A stretch of 64,000 bases of DNA from Physcomitrium patens (taxonomy: Eukaryota > Streptophyta > Bryopsida > Funariales > Funariaceae), in contig NC_037257.1 of the NCBI RefSeq assembly GCF_000002425.4, positions 18,953,879 through 19,017,878 on the forward strand. The letters are read 5' to 3'. Below are positions 1 to 13,487 of the stretch, in pieces (position 1 is the stretch's first letter; each line of letters starts with the position of its first letter). The position numbers and the translations under genes are program-made. The notes beneath the pieces were generated by a model that saw only the letters and a list, made by a program, of their open reading frames with translations, ran no database searches and had not been told where the DNA came from.

Positions 1-464
1 ATAGTTTTTTTTTTGTCTAATAAATTAAAACTTAATCTCATTTCTTTAAAGATATTATTATATTATTAAAATTTTCATACTATGTATATTTTAAATTGAC
101 ACATGTATTGTCTACTATTGATTTTTTCTTTAAAGAGAAGTTTTGCAATTGATTTATCAAGAAGTTTTACAAAAATTCTTCATACTATTTCTTTTTGTTG
201 AAATTTTTAATTTATATTAGAAATTATAGATTATTCTTCTCTAATTTGACTTATATATTTTTTAATATTCTCTATTATTAAAATAGAAAAGAAAAAACTA
301 CAAATTCTATATTTAGTATAAGTGAAAAAATATTTGTATCTATTACAAATTTTTATAATTTTATAATATTTTAAAAGAAAATATTTCATTTATTAGCAAT
401 CTCAATCATTTAAATAGTATTTCTAGACCTACATCAAAGACATGAATTACAAAAATTCAAAGAG
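1..464. other. AT-rich DNA, no gene seen
   Basis: Very AT-rich sequence with no long open frame and no recognisable repeat boundary. Nothing supportable is seen here. Confidence 0.6.
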
Positions 465-850
465 TCAATATACTCTTGTGTCACAGAGAATAGGTAATCA
501 CTTAGATATAGAATAATATTAAGACTAAATTAGCTATTACTAAAAACAAGAAGATAAGAAATTGTTGAAACAAGACTAAGAACAAGAAAAGCATTGATAA
601 AAGTGAAGAAGGTCTCAATTATGCCTTTATATATACTATCTAACTAGGAGATACATAACAACATTATATAAGACCTCTGATACATGTCCAAATTGTAAAA
701 CATGTATCTAAATTTTAAAACAAATTTCTTAAATGTGCACTATATGGCCAACTTTTATCAAAAGTCACTAATATGTTTGAAACAAAGCCAACATATTGGC
801 TTAGTTTTTAACTTATCAATTATTTATTGATATTGGCTTATATTTTATTA
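465..850 (-). repeat. decayed LTR of the E1/E2 gypsy family, inverted
   Basis: Read on the minus strand, this stretch follows the LTRs at 22854-23394 and 41094-41623. It shows the same order of landmarks: a tract like TTGATAAGTTAAAAACT, ATACATGTTTTACAA, CTCCTAGTTAG, a TATA-like run, and then the TTCTTCACTTTTATC arm and a GTGACACAAGAGT end. Many differences and no clear target duplication suggest an old solo LTR or fragment. The boundaries are approximate, and the U3 end is not recognisable beyond about 850. Confidence 0.6.
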
Positions 851-2511
851 AATAATAATATCTCCATGGAATTTAGACTATAGTTCACTTGCTACATAGT
901 GATAGAAATGCCAAAGTATATAATCATGTTTAGGATTTTTCATTTAAAAGGTTCAACTAAATATAGTCTTTAAAAGATTTGAAATCAAAGGTTAGTGCGT
1001 AAGACAAATTTTGTATTATAAGAATGAACTTCAAAAGAGCATATTATACTTTTAAGTGTGGCATCAATAAAGCTATGAGTTGGAGATTTTTTTAGTGAAT
1101 TTAGTTTTAGAGGAAGTAAATATGTATGTTCATAACATTACTTCCTCTATTTGAGTCAAGTTTTATAATAAACAATGATTACATGTTGAAGAAGTCAAGA
1201 ATGCAACAAATTGTATTTGCCACAGACTATCATCTTTGTTCTTTTTGAAAGTAGTTAATAGGTCCTCTCAGCCATCATTAGTATCCCATATCAAGATAAT
1301 TACATTGATCAATAAAATCACATTGATCAACAAAATAATATATTACAATATTGTGACAATTGATACATCATTGTATTGTTATTTTTCTTATACTGACATC
1401 TAATTCTAATAGAACTTCAAAGCTCATATCCAATCTCAACAACATAAAATTTCTTTTTAATGGTATGGTTTGAAAAGTGTTGGTATATCAATACTTTCAT
1501 ACTTTGGTTGTTACAATCCCATTTATAGACATTAAGATCATGTCAAGATGTGTATGAATCTTTCTTGACTTGAATAAGAGCCACATAGAAAATAAAACCT
1601 TCTTTGACCTAAGTAAACAATCAAAGAATAAGACAAGAAATGCACAATAAATACTTAATACAATCTAATCTCCAACCAAGATGTCTTAAAATATAAAAAT
1701 ACAGCATTGATTGTATATAGATCACATTACTATAAATTGTCCATACAGTGTTGTTAAAAGTACTGACTACTCTAATACAATGTTTTAGTTCTAAAATAGA
1801 GATTTCTACATATTGGAATCTCAGTAATATCTCACAAGTCATAAGACCTTTCATAATGTGATGCTCGAATCTCCTATAAAGTTTGCATAGACAATATTAT
1901 TATCAAATATATTTGACCTAATGGTCAAGTAGACTTAGCTTTTATTAGGTGCTATTTGAATAGGTTAAAAAAATCAATACCAAACTTTGAATAATCTACG
2001 TGTTTCCTTACATTAGTCTATGTTTGCAATAAGAAATGTATCTAAATGTTGTTACATCAGCTAATACTTAAATCAAGCATTGCATATAACTTAGGCAAAT
2101 GATAGGCTTAACAATTGAAAGAAATCAATATAACAATTCTTTTATATTGTAAATAAGTTTGAGAGATGGATCAATTAGATGAAAAGATAGCGAGCTTAGC
2201 TATAAGATGAGTGATGATTTTGAATTGTTACTGTTGATTGCAGACAACTTTAGTTTGGTACTTAGTAAAAAAATCGCTCTCCTTAAATAAGTGCACAAAT
2301 GGTAAAATTAAGCATTTATATTGAGATATTCAGTCTATCATTTTGAGATTAAAGACAATAATGCAAAATATAAGATAGACAATCGATTTTGAATAACTTA
2401 AGCATTGTAGCATATATTTAATAGGTATAAAATTAGAAAAAATATCTTTATGTAAGAAAATAGAAATCAAGTATGTAAAAAAATAGGATTCTAAGTATTT
2501 CACATAATTTG

Positions 2512-2548
<37 letters not shown>

Positions 2549-3702
2549 AAAGACAATAATACAAAAATTTGTACCAAATTTATTAGGAGAAAATACATTT
2601 TTATTTTTAAAAAATAAATAAAATGACATGTTTGTTCATTACTTGTAAGGAAGAACAAATTATATAATATTATAGACAACTAATGTCTTTGATTAATAAA
2701 TTAATACTAATATATATAGTAAAATTTCTATTAAAAAATAACTAAATAATAATATTGTTGTAAGATTCACATTCCTTTTTTCAAGTTACTTAAGAATAAA
2801 CTTATACTAAGTTGTTGTATTTTTATCAAAAATCCAACTCAATAACCACAAGAAGCTAAATTACTACAATAATATCTTTTTTATATTATATCTTTGAGTA
2901 TAGAACTATTATTACTTCAAGTCATTACAAGAAGCTTCTATTATATTTTGTTTAATTTTATAGAAATATACATAGTTACATAAAGAAATTAAATTAATTC
3001 CAATCTCAAGACATTATATAATTTTCATTTTTATTGACATCCTAAATATGAAAATTGTATTATAAAAAATAATTGAAGCTTTTGTATAAGAAGAATGTTT
3101 AAATAAAAAAATACAATGAAATTTTAACTTGTGTAAAGAAAATACAATTAACTATTTGTAAACTATCTTGAAGCAAGTTTACTAATTTGTACAACATAAA
3201 AAAAAATTAAATTAGACAAAAAATAACTCACATATAAGATTGCAACAATAACATTGTTTTTTTAGTTTTCTTTTTCTTTTTATCTTTCATTTGATTATTT
3301 TAAATTAAAAAATATGTTATAGAGTTGAATAATTAAATTAAATTATGATACGATTATGTATATAAATATAATTATACAAATTTTATGTGATATGAATTTA
3401 AATAAAGAAAGTCTAATTGATCTATTTTAATCTTGGCTTTAAGATGATGTAAGAATTTTGTTTCTTACCATGTCAAGTATTAATGAGAATCAGTATAGTT
3501 TAGATAAATATTTTTGTACAAGATAATCATGTGATAATTTATTATTTAAAAAATAGCAAAAAAAGAAATTTAGATGGAATGACTCACATCAAATTATTGT
3601 TTCAAATTCATTTAATACTACAAAATGTTGTAATAAAAAATGCTAAAATTTATTCAAAATAGCTCATATAAGAAGAAAAATTAGGAAACAGTATAAAAAA
3701 TT

Positions 3703-3741
<39 letters not shown>

Positions 3742-5292
3742 ATTCTTGAAAATCAAAATGATTTTTATGATGTTTTTTGATAAAAAATTTGTAACTCAAG
3801 ATAGAATGTTATCTTCTAAAAATATAATTAAAAATGAAATATCTAATTACAATTAGAACCAAGTACTAATACACCACTAATTTATTATTCATTAAATATT
3901 TATATTTTTTAAATTTTCAATTTGTTTTCTAATTCTTATATCCATAAAAATAAAATTTAGAGGAATTTATATAGAAATAAATTTTAAATATTAGAGTATT
4001 TATTTTATTTTTTTTGATAAAAAAATTTTAGCAAAAAGAACTAAGCACTTGTAAAAATATATATTTGACATTTATTAAAGTTAGTGAACAACATCTACTA
4101 ACAAAGAATATTCTTTTGGAGAATCTAACTTTTGATATTGGTTGTATTTAATAATATGTAAAACAATCTTGTAAATATTATATAATTACCTTCAAATCTT
4201 ATAATTTTAGACTTCTTGAATTTAAGATATGTCATCAAGAATAGGTTGATCAAATTATGCATTGTTTTTAAATAAAATTATTTAAAAACAAATAAGAAAA
4301 AATAAATAAAACAAAACTATGTTGCAAATGCTTAGAGCTTGAATATTCAACAGTGACAAGAAGTTCTTTGTCATAAAGGATGTAGGTAACTAAAATTATA
4401 TAAAAATGAACAAAATAAGATGAAGTCTGTGTGGATGAATGGATGAATGTCACTTGTTTGACAACATAACCTAAGGCATCAGATTAGCTTGCCAACTATG
4501 ATACGGTTCACAATTGCAAAATAGAATAGATACTCAAATGGTAGACAAATCCTGCTTGAAATTTAGAACAATCCAAGACCTGCATCCCATTTGAGATGAT
4601 TCTAAATATCAAATTTTCAACAGGTAAGACATGGAATGCGAAGTTGGGTTACATAGGTTGTGTGAGTGATTTCACACTTCGGCAGCAGAAATACTTGTTT
4701 TTTATGGCGATAACACAGAGACCTGTGACCAACAAGGACACCAACATTGCCATTGCCCTTGTTGAATCACGGAGATGACTCACAGACTTTCCATACTTTT
4801 TTTTTACCTCAAGTATGTACGCACTGTGAATTGCAAGACGTGATGGAGATGATGAACAAAAATTTCACAGCACACTGTCAATGACATTACACCGAAGGGG
4901 ATTAGACTGGGAGTATCCAGATATGCTCAACTTGTTCCATCCCACAATTCTTTCCAATACGGTTTCAATGTTCTTTAATCCTTGAAAATAAATACTTGTC
5001 AGGTCTCTATCTCTATCTCTCTCTCACGAATACGTACCTATGTCTCCAACCTGGTTTACAGGAAATCAATGCTGCTCTGCTGGTTTGGTGCCCTCCCTTA
5101 CATTGGGTGGAAATAAGGGCGTTCTTTACCACCACTGAGCCTTCTGAATCATTGCTTTGTGAATTTTGATCGTAGTTGACAATAAATCGTAACCAGGCAT
5201 CGCAGCCAATGAGTGATGAAGATTGTAAGTTTGAGCATGTCTGTACACTCTTGATGTGTTGTTCATCTTCGGGCAATCGCTGTTGGAAAAGT
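851..5292. other. AT-rich intergenic DNA with (TA)n microsatellites
   Basis: No gene is supported. The stretch has (TA)n runs at about 2513-2546 and 3707-3733. Open frames here are short and of low-complexity composition. From about 4450 the base composition becomes more balanced; this last part is probably the 3' untranslated and downstream region of the transpeptidase gene that ends at 5293 on the minus strand. Confidence 0.6.
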
Positions 5293-7824
5293 CTAAAGAC
5301 CTGCAGGTGCTCCATCTTTTCTCTCATCACTAACACCAATCAGTTTACCACGGGAGGAGTATCGTGGTCCTCTCAACCAGCCCATTTTGAACAAGGACAT
5401 CCTTATGGGAGTCTTCAAGTCTTGAACAACGAGTTGACATACAGCGCCAGAAGTGTGAGCTTCCAGGATGTGGCCCTTGGATTCCAATCCCCGTCGAGTT
5501 ATTTCCCCAAGCTCTACGTGCTTCCCCGTCACCAGAGTCCAGTTCTCATAGTGTATGACGTTCGGAACTAACTGTAATGTAAACAATCTAAATAATTTTT
5601 AGTACGAGATCTGTCAAAAATTCTGGGTTGATGGATTGTAATGTGATGTTGAATGTAAGCGACGAACCAGCAAGCCAGGGAGGAATCATGAACCTGATGG
5701 TGCACGCGTGTGGTTGCAACCGATGTTAGTGGATCCAGTTTCTTCACAAATTGGTTGATAAAAACCTGTGCCACAGTTGTTATGATTTTGTTGCCGCCGC
5801 TTCCGCCCAACACCCCATATAACCGTCCATCCTACACCATACCCAAGCATTTCATGATGTGTAGTACACATAATTTGATACAGTTGTATTGTAAAAGATT
5901 AGCCATTGGAATCTTTTGCTCAGGAATTTCCTTAGAGGCAGTCCTATGAGCGCTGCCGAGGAAGACTGATGAGGTTAGAGCTTCACGGATTGTGTACCTT
6001 GAGGACAATGGTCGGAGTCATGGACGACAGAGGACGCTTGCCCGGTCTCACAAAGTTCTGCGGGGGAGGAGGCAGATACCCGGGGGGTTGAGAAGTTGGG
6101 ATTGCGAAATCGTCCATTTCATTGTTGAGTATTACTCCAGTTGACGGAGACAACATAAGAGCACCAAAAGGGTAGTTGATAGTGGTGGTCATGGCGACAG
6201 CATTGCGATGCGGATCTACTATGCTGAAGTGGCTCGTTCCGTGATCTTCAAGTTGACGCCATCTTCAGCCACACGATAATGTTTTGTCAATTTGAAGCAT
6301 AAACTTCTTAAAAGAACAGCTGGTTCAATATTGGCCTAGTAACCAAAACATTATTGCCGCCTTCAGCATGACTGATTCCTGGGAGACTTGATGCAAAGAA
6401 GTCGTCACTAACAAATCTGAGAGCTGTACCTGTTTCCGTAGTATTCCGGCGGGAAAGTGGTATTATCAACAATTCGACTCTGAAGTTTTCCAGCGAAACT
6501 TGGGTTCAGCATATCTGCCACTACCGAGTTCACATCGACGAAATCCGGGTCGCCCAAGTTCATTCGCACTGCATACGTGTGCTTGAAAGTTTCAATGAGT
6601 CGGTGCAATCCCACCAGCCCTTTCAACGCTGCAGTATACCCGTATTTGGCTATGATGTTTAAGATCTGCGCAAGAGCAATAACAGAGTTCTCTCAGGATT
6701 GGAATTTAGATCCTTTTCATGAAGATTCTGTACAATGCATAATTGCAATAAACTTAGACTTCCGAGTGACTCCGTCATGCTGAAACGTCAAATCAGTGTA
6801 CCACGATAGACACTTACGAGAACCAATGATGCTCCACCGGATGAAGGAGGCGGCATGCTTATCACAGTAAAGCCCATGGTATCAGCAACCACGGGTTTTC
6901 GAATTGCCACTTTATAATCCCGAAGGTCCTCCATGGTCAATATTGAACCAGCTGCTCGTACATCTTTAATGAAATTCTCCGCAACTGGACCAGAATAAAA
7001 TGCCGCTGATCCATGCTTTGCGACTTCTTTCAATGTGTTGGCCAGGTTTTTACGGTAACAGATGTCTCCGGCAACTAGGGGTTTTCCGTTGAGGGTGAAT
7101 GTTTCACGTAATCCTTGGTCAGCAAGGATACCATCTATGAACATATTAATGTAGTGTGCAAGGTAAGGCTGTACAACAAACCCTTTTTCTGCAAGAACAA
7201 TAGCTGGAGCCACGAGTGCCGGCCATTGTAAAACGCCATGGCTGGACCAAACTAAGTGAAGACCAGCCAACTCACCCGGAACGCCTGCTGATAAACCTCC
7301 CTTAACCTTCAGGGAAGGATCTTCAGTATACATGTCCTGCATAAAATGGAGAATTATTGATTAAAATGTAAATGTCAACATCTTCTACGAATAGACGAAA
7401 TGACATCAGATCATGGCAGTGGGTTTTTGTGGGTGAAGGCCGATCAATTTACCTCGCGGGCTGCTGCGGGCGCAGTTTCTCGCATGTCATAGGCCATCGC
7501 AGTTCCATTCCACAGTCGCAGCAGCAAGAATGCACCTCCACCAAGCCCACTTGCCACTGGATTGACGACTCCTAGGCACAGGGATGTCGCTACGGCGGCA
7601 TCCACGGCGTTTCCACCAGCACGTAACGCATCGCGACCAATATGAGAGCACCTCTCGTCATCAGCTGCCACCATACCCTCATCTGCTTCGGTGATTCGCT
7701 TGCGATTCAACCATGGTTGTGCCAATCGGAAACCTGTTTTCCTTGAACACTGGTGAGTCGAGGTGGAGAAGCCACCGCAGGTCGTTGGCAAAGCAAGAAA
7801 CACAACCGTGAGCGCTGCAACCAT
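5293..7824 (-). CDS. GGT: gamma-glutamyl transpeptidase
   Basis: This gene encodes a gamma-glutamyl transpeptidase/hydrolase, an Ntn-hydrolase that cleaves the gamma-glutamyl bond of glutathione and its conjugates. Six exons on the minus strand join in frame through GT-AG introns: 7824-7453, 7336-6818, 6665-6430, 6262-5998, 5831-5694 and 5571-5293, about 602 residues, the usual length. The protein opens with a hydrophobic signal-like segment ([12 protein letters not shown]). It then has the family motifs [40 protein letters not shown] and [10 protein letters not shown]. The autocleavage site DHGTSH supplies the nucleophilic Thr, followed by [10 protein letters not shown] and LGGSGG, and the C-terminus is [12 protein letters not shown]. 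The ATG at 7824 is chosen because a TGA stop lies in frame a few codons upstream; an additional upstream 5' exon cannot be excluded. The signal peptide suggests a secreted, apoplastic or vacuolar enzyme. The gene appears intact. Confidence 0.93.
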
Positions 7825-8057
7825 CACCAGATTCAAGAGTCAGCTGATGTGTAAATTGCTTCCCATTGTAAGACGATTTCCTATTGTGAGCAAGTAAACA
7901 TGATTCTATAACTCATCTTGTAACAAGAAAAAGATCTTCCAATGGAATGTCCTAATTAGCGTGCACACACGCACAGAGAAGAATGGATTCCCACTCTGCA
8001 GGTTTCAGGAGAAAATTTTCTTCCCTCTCCTCGTTGGGAAATGAAATTTCAACAATA

Positions 8058-8088
<31 letters not shown>

Positions 8089-9105
8089 TCATTACTTTAG
8101 TTAGAGTGAGCTTTGGATCTAAGTACCGAGCAAGATCAATGGCCTCGCGCAATCCAAAACCTGGATGTGCTGTCGACACCCACTAGGTAATATCTTGGTG
8201 CAATCGGTCGGAGCAGGATGTTCACCCATTGCACGAGCACCACCAGAAATCAAACGACCAATAAAACTATTTAGTCCTGCCAAGCTTTTTGCAACCATCA
8301 TGCTTTCAGCCTGTCCGACGGGCTTTATTCGAAATCTTCAAGGAGAGTATCGACTATTACGACAGAATGTAATGCTTCGCCCTCATTTGAGCAAGAGGAA
8401 GAGCGGCGAGAGTCTACAAAAAAACGACGAAGAGTCGAAGCTCAAACGGACAAGACTGTTCACGATAACAATGCAATAGTCCGGAGATCCCTTCTACTCT
8501 TCTTTCCCTCACGACCACCGTAACGCCACTGATCAACCATCTGGCAGGGGAATCACGTGCATAGCACGATCTGGAAAATTGTGTCGTTACCATCCGGCTT
8601 TCCTTCCAATTATATTCCTTCATTAACGTACCCACGCTGAACCAATTTATTATCTCACATTATTGCGCTCACAAGCACTGACAATCTCTCTTACGTCACT
8701 TCAGACTTTCGGTCAATTCCGAATCACGCTTAAATTGACGTGCTCCTGGCTGCACACATTGTAAGACAGGCGAGCTCTCTCCATGTCTCAGCAACGACAG
8801 GGATGACAACCGAGGTTTTCCTTGAACACACAGAAACTCCTCACAAATAGCTTGTTTGGCACAGCATACGGAGCATGGGGAAGACTTGGTGCAGCCAAGC
8901 GTAACGGCTGCGAGTCAGCTCTACAACGACAACGCTGAGGCGACGACGGCAGCACCGAATTGTGTTGAACTTGTCACGCAGAGCTCCTCAACGCTCTGCA
9001 ATTTTGGACCAAAGGCGGCCAAGGCGACCGACACGGCCCAGGCATGGATGGGCTTAATATTGAAAAGGCAGAGCGCACGTGCAATGGAGAACAAAATTCA
9101 TGTGT
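7825..9105. other. upstream region of the transpeptidase gene
   Basis: Base composition is more balanced than in the neighbouring AT-rich DNA, which fits a promoter and 5' untranslated region for the minus-strand gene. It contains an (AAT)n microsatellite at about 8054-8087 and the possible exon remnant listed separately. No complete gene is seen. Confidence 0.5.
8096..8174 (-). pseudogene. possible exon remnant, metallo-hydrolase-like
   Basis: On the minus strand this stretch can be read as AHPGFGLREAIDLARYLDPK. It has an AG before it and a GTAATG donor-like site after it. The phrase resembles the C-terminal part of plant metallo-beta-lactamase-fold hydrolases (T/AH-x-GF...EAI...L.PK). No metal-binding HxHxDH motif or other exon of such a gene was found nearby. 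I treat it as a weak candidate fragment; a chance frame is possible. Confidence 0.22.
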
Positions 9106-9109
9106 GCAT

Positions 9110-9155
<46 letters not shown>

Positions 9156-9289
9156 AATGAATATAAAGAGAAAGTACAAAACTTCATGCTATTCATGATT
9201 GCCATGCTTCAAAATATACCCAAAATATACCCTCGTAAATGAACCTCAAAATATACCTAATTTTCTTGTGTCCTTGTGATTGTATACAT

Positions 9290-9323
<34 letters not shown>

Positions 9324-12300
9324 AGAGAGAGAGAAAATATATATATATATATATATATATAAAGGCATTCATGTGAAGGGTCACTTAAGTGATGATGTTG
9401 TTGATCAAATTTTCACCATATGGTCTTCATTTTTTTTGTACTGTGTTGCATACAATTTTGGAAAACATGCTCAATTATATGCAAAATTCTATGCAACTGA
9501 AAGAGATTAGTTAAGTTATTCATTGAGATTTTATTGTAAATAACTAGTCAAACAAATTGAATGAAATGACAGTTAAATTTGCGCAAAAGGATGATATGAG
9601 TCCAATTGAAGTCCAATTGAATAGCAGCTTTCAGATGAGGAGCCCATTGCAAAGATTTTTGTGGTTTTTGTAAAGTGCCTCCATTGAAGTGTGCATTAAT
9701 ACTCCTACCAATAACAGTGTTTACTCTCTGACCAAGTCTGCAATCTACTGCAACATCAGTCTACAGAACAGCTGTGACAACGTTGAATGAAAAGTTCTTT
9801 GATCTTTTAATATCCTTTTATAATCCATTTCCTACTTTCACGACCAATTGTGAATAAAACCCACCAGAGGGTAGTACACTCATAAATCCAGAGCTCAAAT
9901 TGGATGAATCTGAAATTTTTGCAGGAAATTCATGTGGGTTTCGGGTAAAACCTAATATTCTATTCTATGTTCAGTAAAGACTCCAAGAAGGTTTCATTGG
10001 AGCCGTCTCACATCAAAGCATCTTAGCATCTAATTTATGGTTATGATTTGGGACTCTTGAAATCTAGAAGTCCCTTTTGAAAATCATGGTTTGAAAGTTT
10101 TGGGAAAGTTCTTCTCTTTGTAAAGAAAAGATTTTTTTAGAAGACTTTGTTCTTGGAGATGGTATACATATGAAAAAGGGTATCACATGGTTCAAATTAT
10201 TTTTAATTTTGTTCATAAATCGGCAGCTCATTTTTTCATTTTAAAAATTAAAAATTAATTTCATATACTTTAAGAAGATTTTAGTACATTTTTTTCCAAG
10301 TTTTTGTATAAATAAACTCTTGAAGTAGACCTAATAAATCAAATTCTAAGGTACAATAGGTACCATCCATGTCATGTAGAAAAAAAACAGGTTATATTTT
10401 TTTTCCTCTTTTTTCTTTTGTAGATTTCTGGTTGATTTTCTCAAATATATAGTTAACCCATTAAAATTCTTTAATTTTAACCAATTACAAGTTTCAAAAA
10501 TTGCAACTTCTTACCATCTCTTTTAAGCATAAAAAACTAATTTAGTTATAAATTTTACTTTAAACACATATATTAATAAGAACATAAAATAAATAAATAA
10601 ATAAATTATGAGGTTCTGATACAGACTTTAAAAAGTCTAGCAACAAGCCCAACATTAGTTATCTCTTAATTCTGATACATAATTGTTCCTTGAGAATTAT
10701 GAAGTCATTTGCAAAATTATAAGGAAGATTTTATAAACTAATAAATAAAACTCTTGTATATACATCTAATAGAATGTAGTGAGTCAAAGTAAATCTAATA
10801 CATAATTAATTTTATCTTAATTTTTAGTCTACTAAAAAAAATTACAATGATGTAAATTCGTCATATGTTTGTACTTAGACAATCTATTCTTCTAATGTTG
10901 CTGAGATTTAAACAAAACATATGCAACTAATCAAAAGAAATATAAGATGGTTATTTAATGTATATTGGGTCATAAAGCCTACACATTGTGGCCCTATGTA
11001 TGAGTTGATATATGAACAATGAAGATGTCATGCTTTTTTAACTAGATTGACATAGAAGTCTTCTATTAAATGTGCAAAGGGCTCAAATCTACATAAATAT
11101 CTCTCTTTCATATTAATATGTTTTTTAGATTCCCCAAACTATATAATCATTTCAAAACAACTATGACACTGTGGTTTTATAAAATTCTGCATAAATTTTA
11201 TATCAAAATTTTATAGCTAAAATATATGGAAAAAAATTATAAATTATTTTATACAACCAATTATTTAGCTACAATAATTGGTTGTAATTTATTATTATTG
11301 TATAAGCAATTATTTGTAGCTAAATTATTATTTATTAATTATTAATAGTTAAAACATATGGAAATAAATTTCACTTAATGTGGTTATAATTCATGCACCT
11401 CTACACCTATAATTTTAATATAGTATAATTTTTTATACACTCAAGCGCACTAATGTCTATCTGTATGTAAGGATGTTAAGGCACTTTGTAGCTCATTTGT
11501 TTTAATATTTATTTTTATTATTCTAACACAATGGACTTATTCAACACATGACAAAAAAATAATCAAAATCAAAATCAATAATTAGACCAGTCAAAGACGC
11601 GTGGTGTATTTTACACACAAAACTGTTTGAGTTCAATTAAGTTATAATTTTAAAATATTTTTTAATACAATTTCATTGGAAGAAAATATTTGAATGCATA
11701 AAAAAAATTAAATGCAAAAACCCTTCAACATCTTTAAATAAATCATATCATACTCAGTTGATAGCAATATATGGCCTGATTTTATTTTCTAAATTTTGGT
11801 AAGATTTAATAAGATATAAATACAAATAAAATTAAATTTAAAATAACGAATATTCTTAGTCTACAAATGACATGCACTCTAAAAGATTTTAATACACCAA
11901 AATATATAAAGACTCTTAATGACACACAATAAAACGTTGGAAGACCAAAGCATCCAACAATTGTATTTTTTAATGCAAATTTATCAATTACCAAGGCTCA
12001 TAATAAAATATGAAACTTTATTTTTATTTATTTATATTTTTGCTTAATAGATCCGTTTTATTTTTATCTATTAATATTTTTTTAACAAACCTATATAGCT
12101 TTATGGAAACAATGCCAAAAATATAAGAAATCTTTTAGAAAAATTAAGTTTTCTTCCTGTATACAATAAATATAGTAGAGTGGTCTACTAAGTCTCCATT
12201 TCCAACTCAATAAGAAAACATTGCAGAACAAAAACTAGACTACAAGTATAATTTTAAATTTTTATTATTAATAAAAACATTGTAATTAATGTGTAGAGAC

Positions 12301-12932
12301 ATTTTTTTGTTTTTATTTTTATTTTTATTCTAAGACATGTACATAGTAAATTTGTTGCCTTGGATGAGAAATAGTTAGAACATGAATTGCCAAAAAAAAC
12401 TTCACAAATTTATTGATAAAATTGCAACTTACATGCTCATAGAATTTAAGAAAATATATTACGCAGGCTACAAGAAGATCTAGTGGCCCAAGAGGTCTTA
12501 AAATAATAAAAAAATTTAGAGTATAAATAGATTGTTGAGTTCTAAAAAGAGCTTTTGCTTCAAGTGCAACAACTTGATGAAGTCTAAAAAAAACTTCTCC
12601 ATCAAGTACAAAAGTATTTTTGAAGTCTCATTAAAAATAAAAAAAAAGGTTAGGAACTTTTGGTAAAGGAAATTCGTATTGATGGAACTTTGCCCCCATT
12701 TCACAAAACAGTCCCTTCACGTAAAGGTTAAGTTAACAAATAATAAATGAATATATTTCAGCCAAGGGCAATTGTTCATTCACAGAAGAGTTCTACGTCT
12801 CGTATTTGTCATTCATCTTGGCTGCGATGATGATGATGGTGATGTCCATCTTGCGGTGGGAAGGTCATTCTGGTATTCGACGGCCAGGATCTGATGTTCC
12901 CTTAGGGCGGATCTAGGCCTTTGGAGGGAGAA
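9106..12932. other. AT-rich intergenic DNA with microsatellites
   Basis: No gene is supported. Simple repeats are (TA)n at about 9112-9152, a poly-A run with (GA)n and (TA)n at about 9293-9361, and short AAT/ATT-rich tracts. The last few hundred bases approach the RPL27a promoter. A short ATGATGATGG tract at about 12826-12846 sits in its upstream region. Confidence 0.55.
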
Positions 12933-12941
12933 TTAGGGTTT
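12933..12941 (-). promoter_or_regulatory. telo-box upstream of RPL27a
   Basis: The plus strand reads TTAGGGTTT, the exact complement of the telo-box AAACCCTAA. This box is common near transcription starts of plant ribosomal-protein and other translation genes. It lies 106 bp upstream of the start codon at 13047, so it probably falls at or just before the 5' untranslated region. I see no clear site II (TGGGCC/T) box beside it. Confidence 0.6.
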
Positions 12942-13046
12942 GAAGATCACAAAGCCTGGAGTCCATGCCGATGAGAGTCTCTTTGGTTGTTTAGGTTTGC
13001 TTGCCGCTCTCTCTCTGCAGGGGAGTGCGCGCGAAGGAACGGCATC

Positions 13047-13487
13047 ATGACGACCCGCCTGAAGAAGAACAGGAAGAAGAGAGGACACGTGAGTGCCGGT
13101 CATGGGCGTGTAGGCAAGCACCGCAAGCATCCAGGAGGTCGGGGTAATGCCGGAGGTATGCATCACCATCGGATCCTGTTCGACAAGTACCACCCTGGGT
13201 ACTTCGGCAAGGTCGGTATGAGGTACTTTCACAAGACGATGAACAAGTTCCACTGTCCCATTGTGAACATTGATAAGTTGTGGTCGTTGGTGCCTGAGGC
13301 CGTGAAGGAGAAGGCCGACGGGGAGAAGAGCGCGCCTCTCTTGGACGTCACCCAGCACGGGTTCTTTAAGGTGCTTGGCAAGGGCGATTTGCCGTCCCAG
13401 CCGATGGTTGTGAAGGCTAAGTTTTTCTCTAAGCTCGCGGAGAAGAAAATTAAGGAGGCTGGTGGTGCGGTTATCCTCACTGCCTAA
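13047..13487 (+). CDS. RPL27A: 60S ribosomal protein L27a (uL15)
   Basis: A complete 146-residue frame encodes cytosolic large-subunit ribosomal protein L27a, the uL15 family. The N-terminus [20 protein letters not shown], the [15 protein letters not shown] loop, [20 protein letters not shown] and the conserved C-terminal half (PVVNIDKLW-like, then KVLGKGDLP and ending AGGAVILTA) match the family over its whole length. The coding part has no intron, whereas neighbouring genes do. Its GC content is much higher than that of the surrounding DNA, as expected for a highly expressed gene. The ATG is chosen because the family starts with this MTTR sequence; an upstream in-frame extension is only leader. 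No stop or frameshift is present, so it looks functional rather than a processed pseudogene. Confidence 0.96.
   Translation: MTTRLKKNRKKRGHVSAGHGRVGKHRKHPGGRGNAGGMHHHRILFDKYHPGYFGKVGMRYFHKTMNKFHCPIVNIDKLWSLVPEAVKEKADGEKSAPLLDVTQHGFFKVLGKGDLPSQPMVVKAKFFSKLAEKKIKEAGGAVILTA

Noticed and set aside
12933..13480. Minus-strand open frames of 83-141 codons opposite RPL27a
   Set aside because: They are shadows of the GC-rich ribosomal protein gene and show no family motif.
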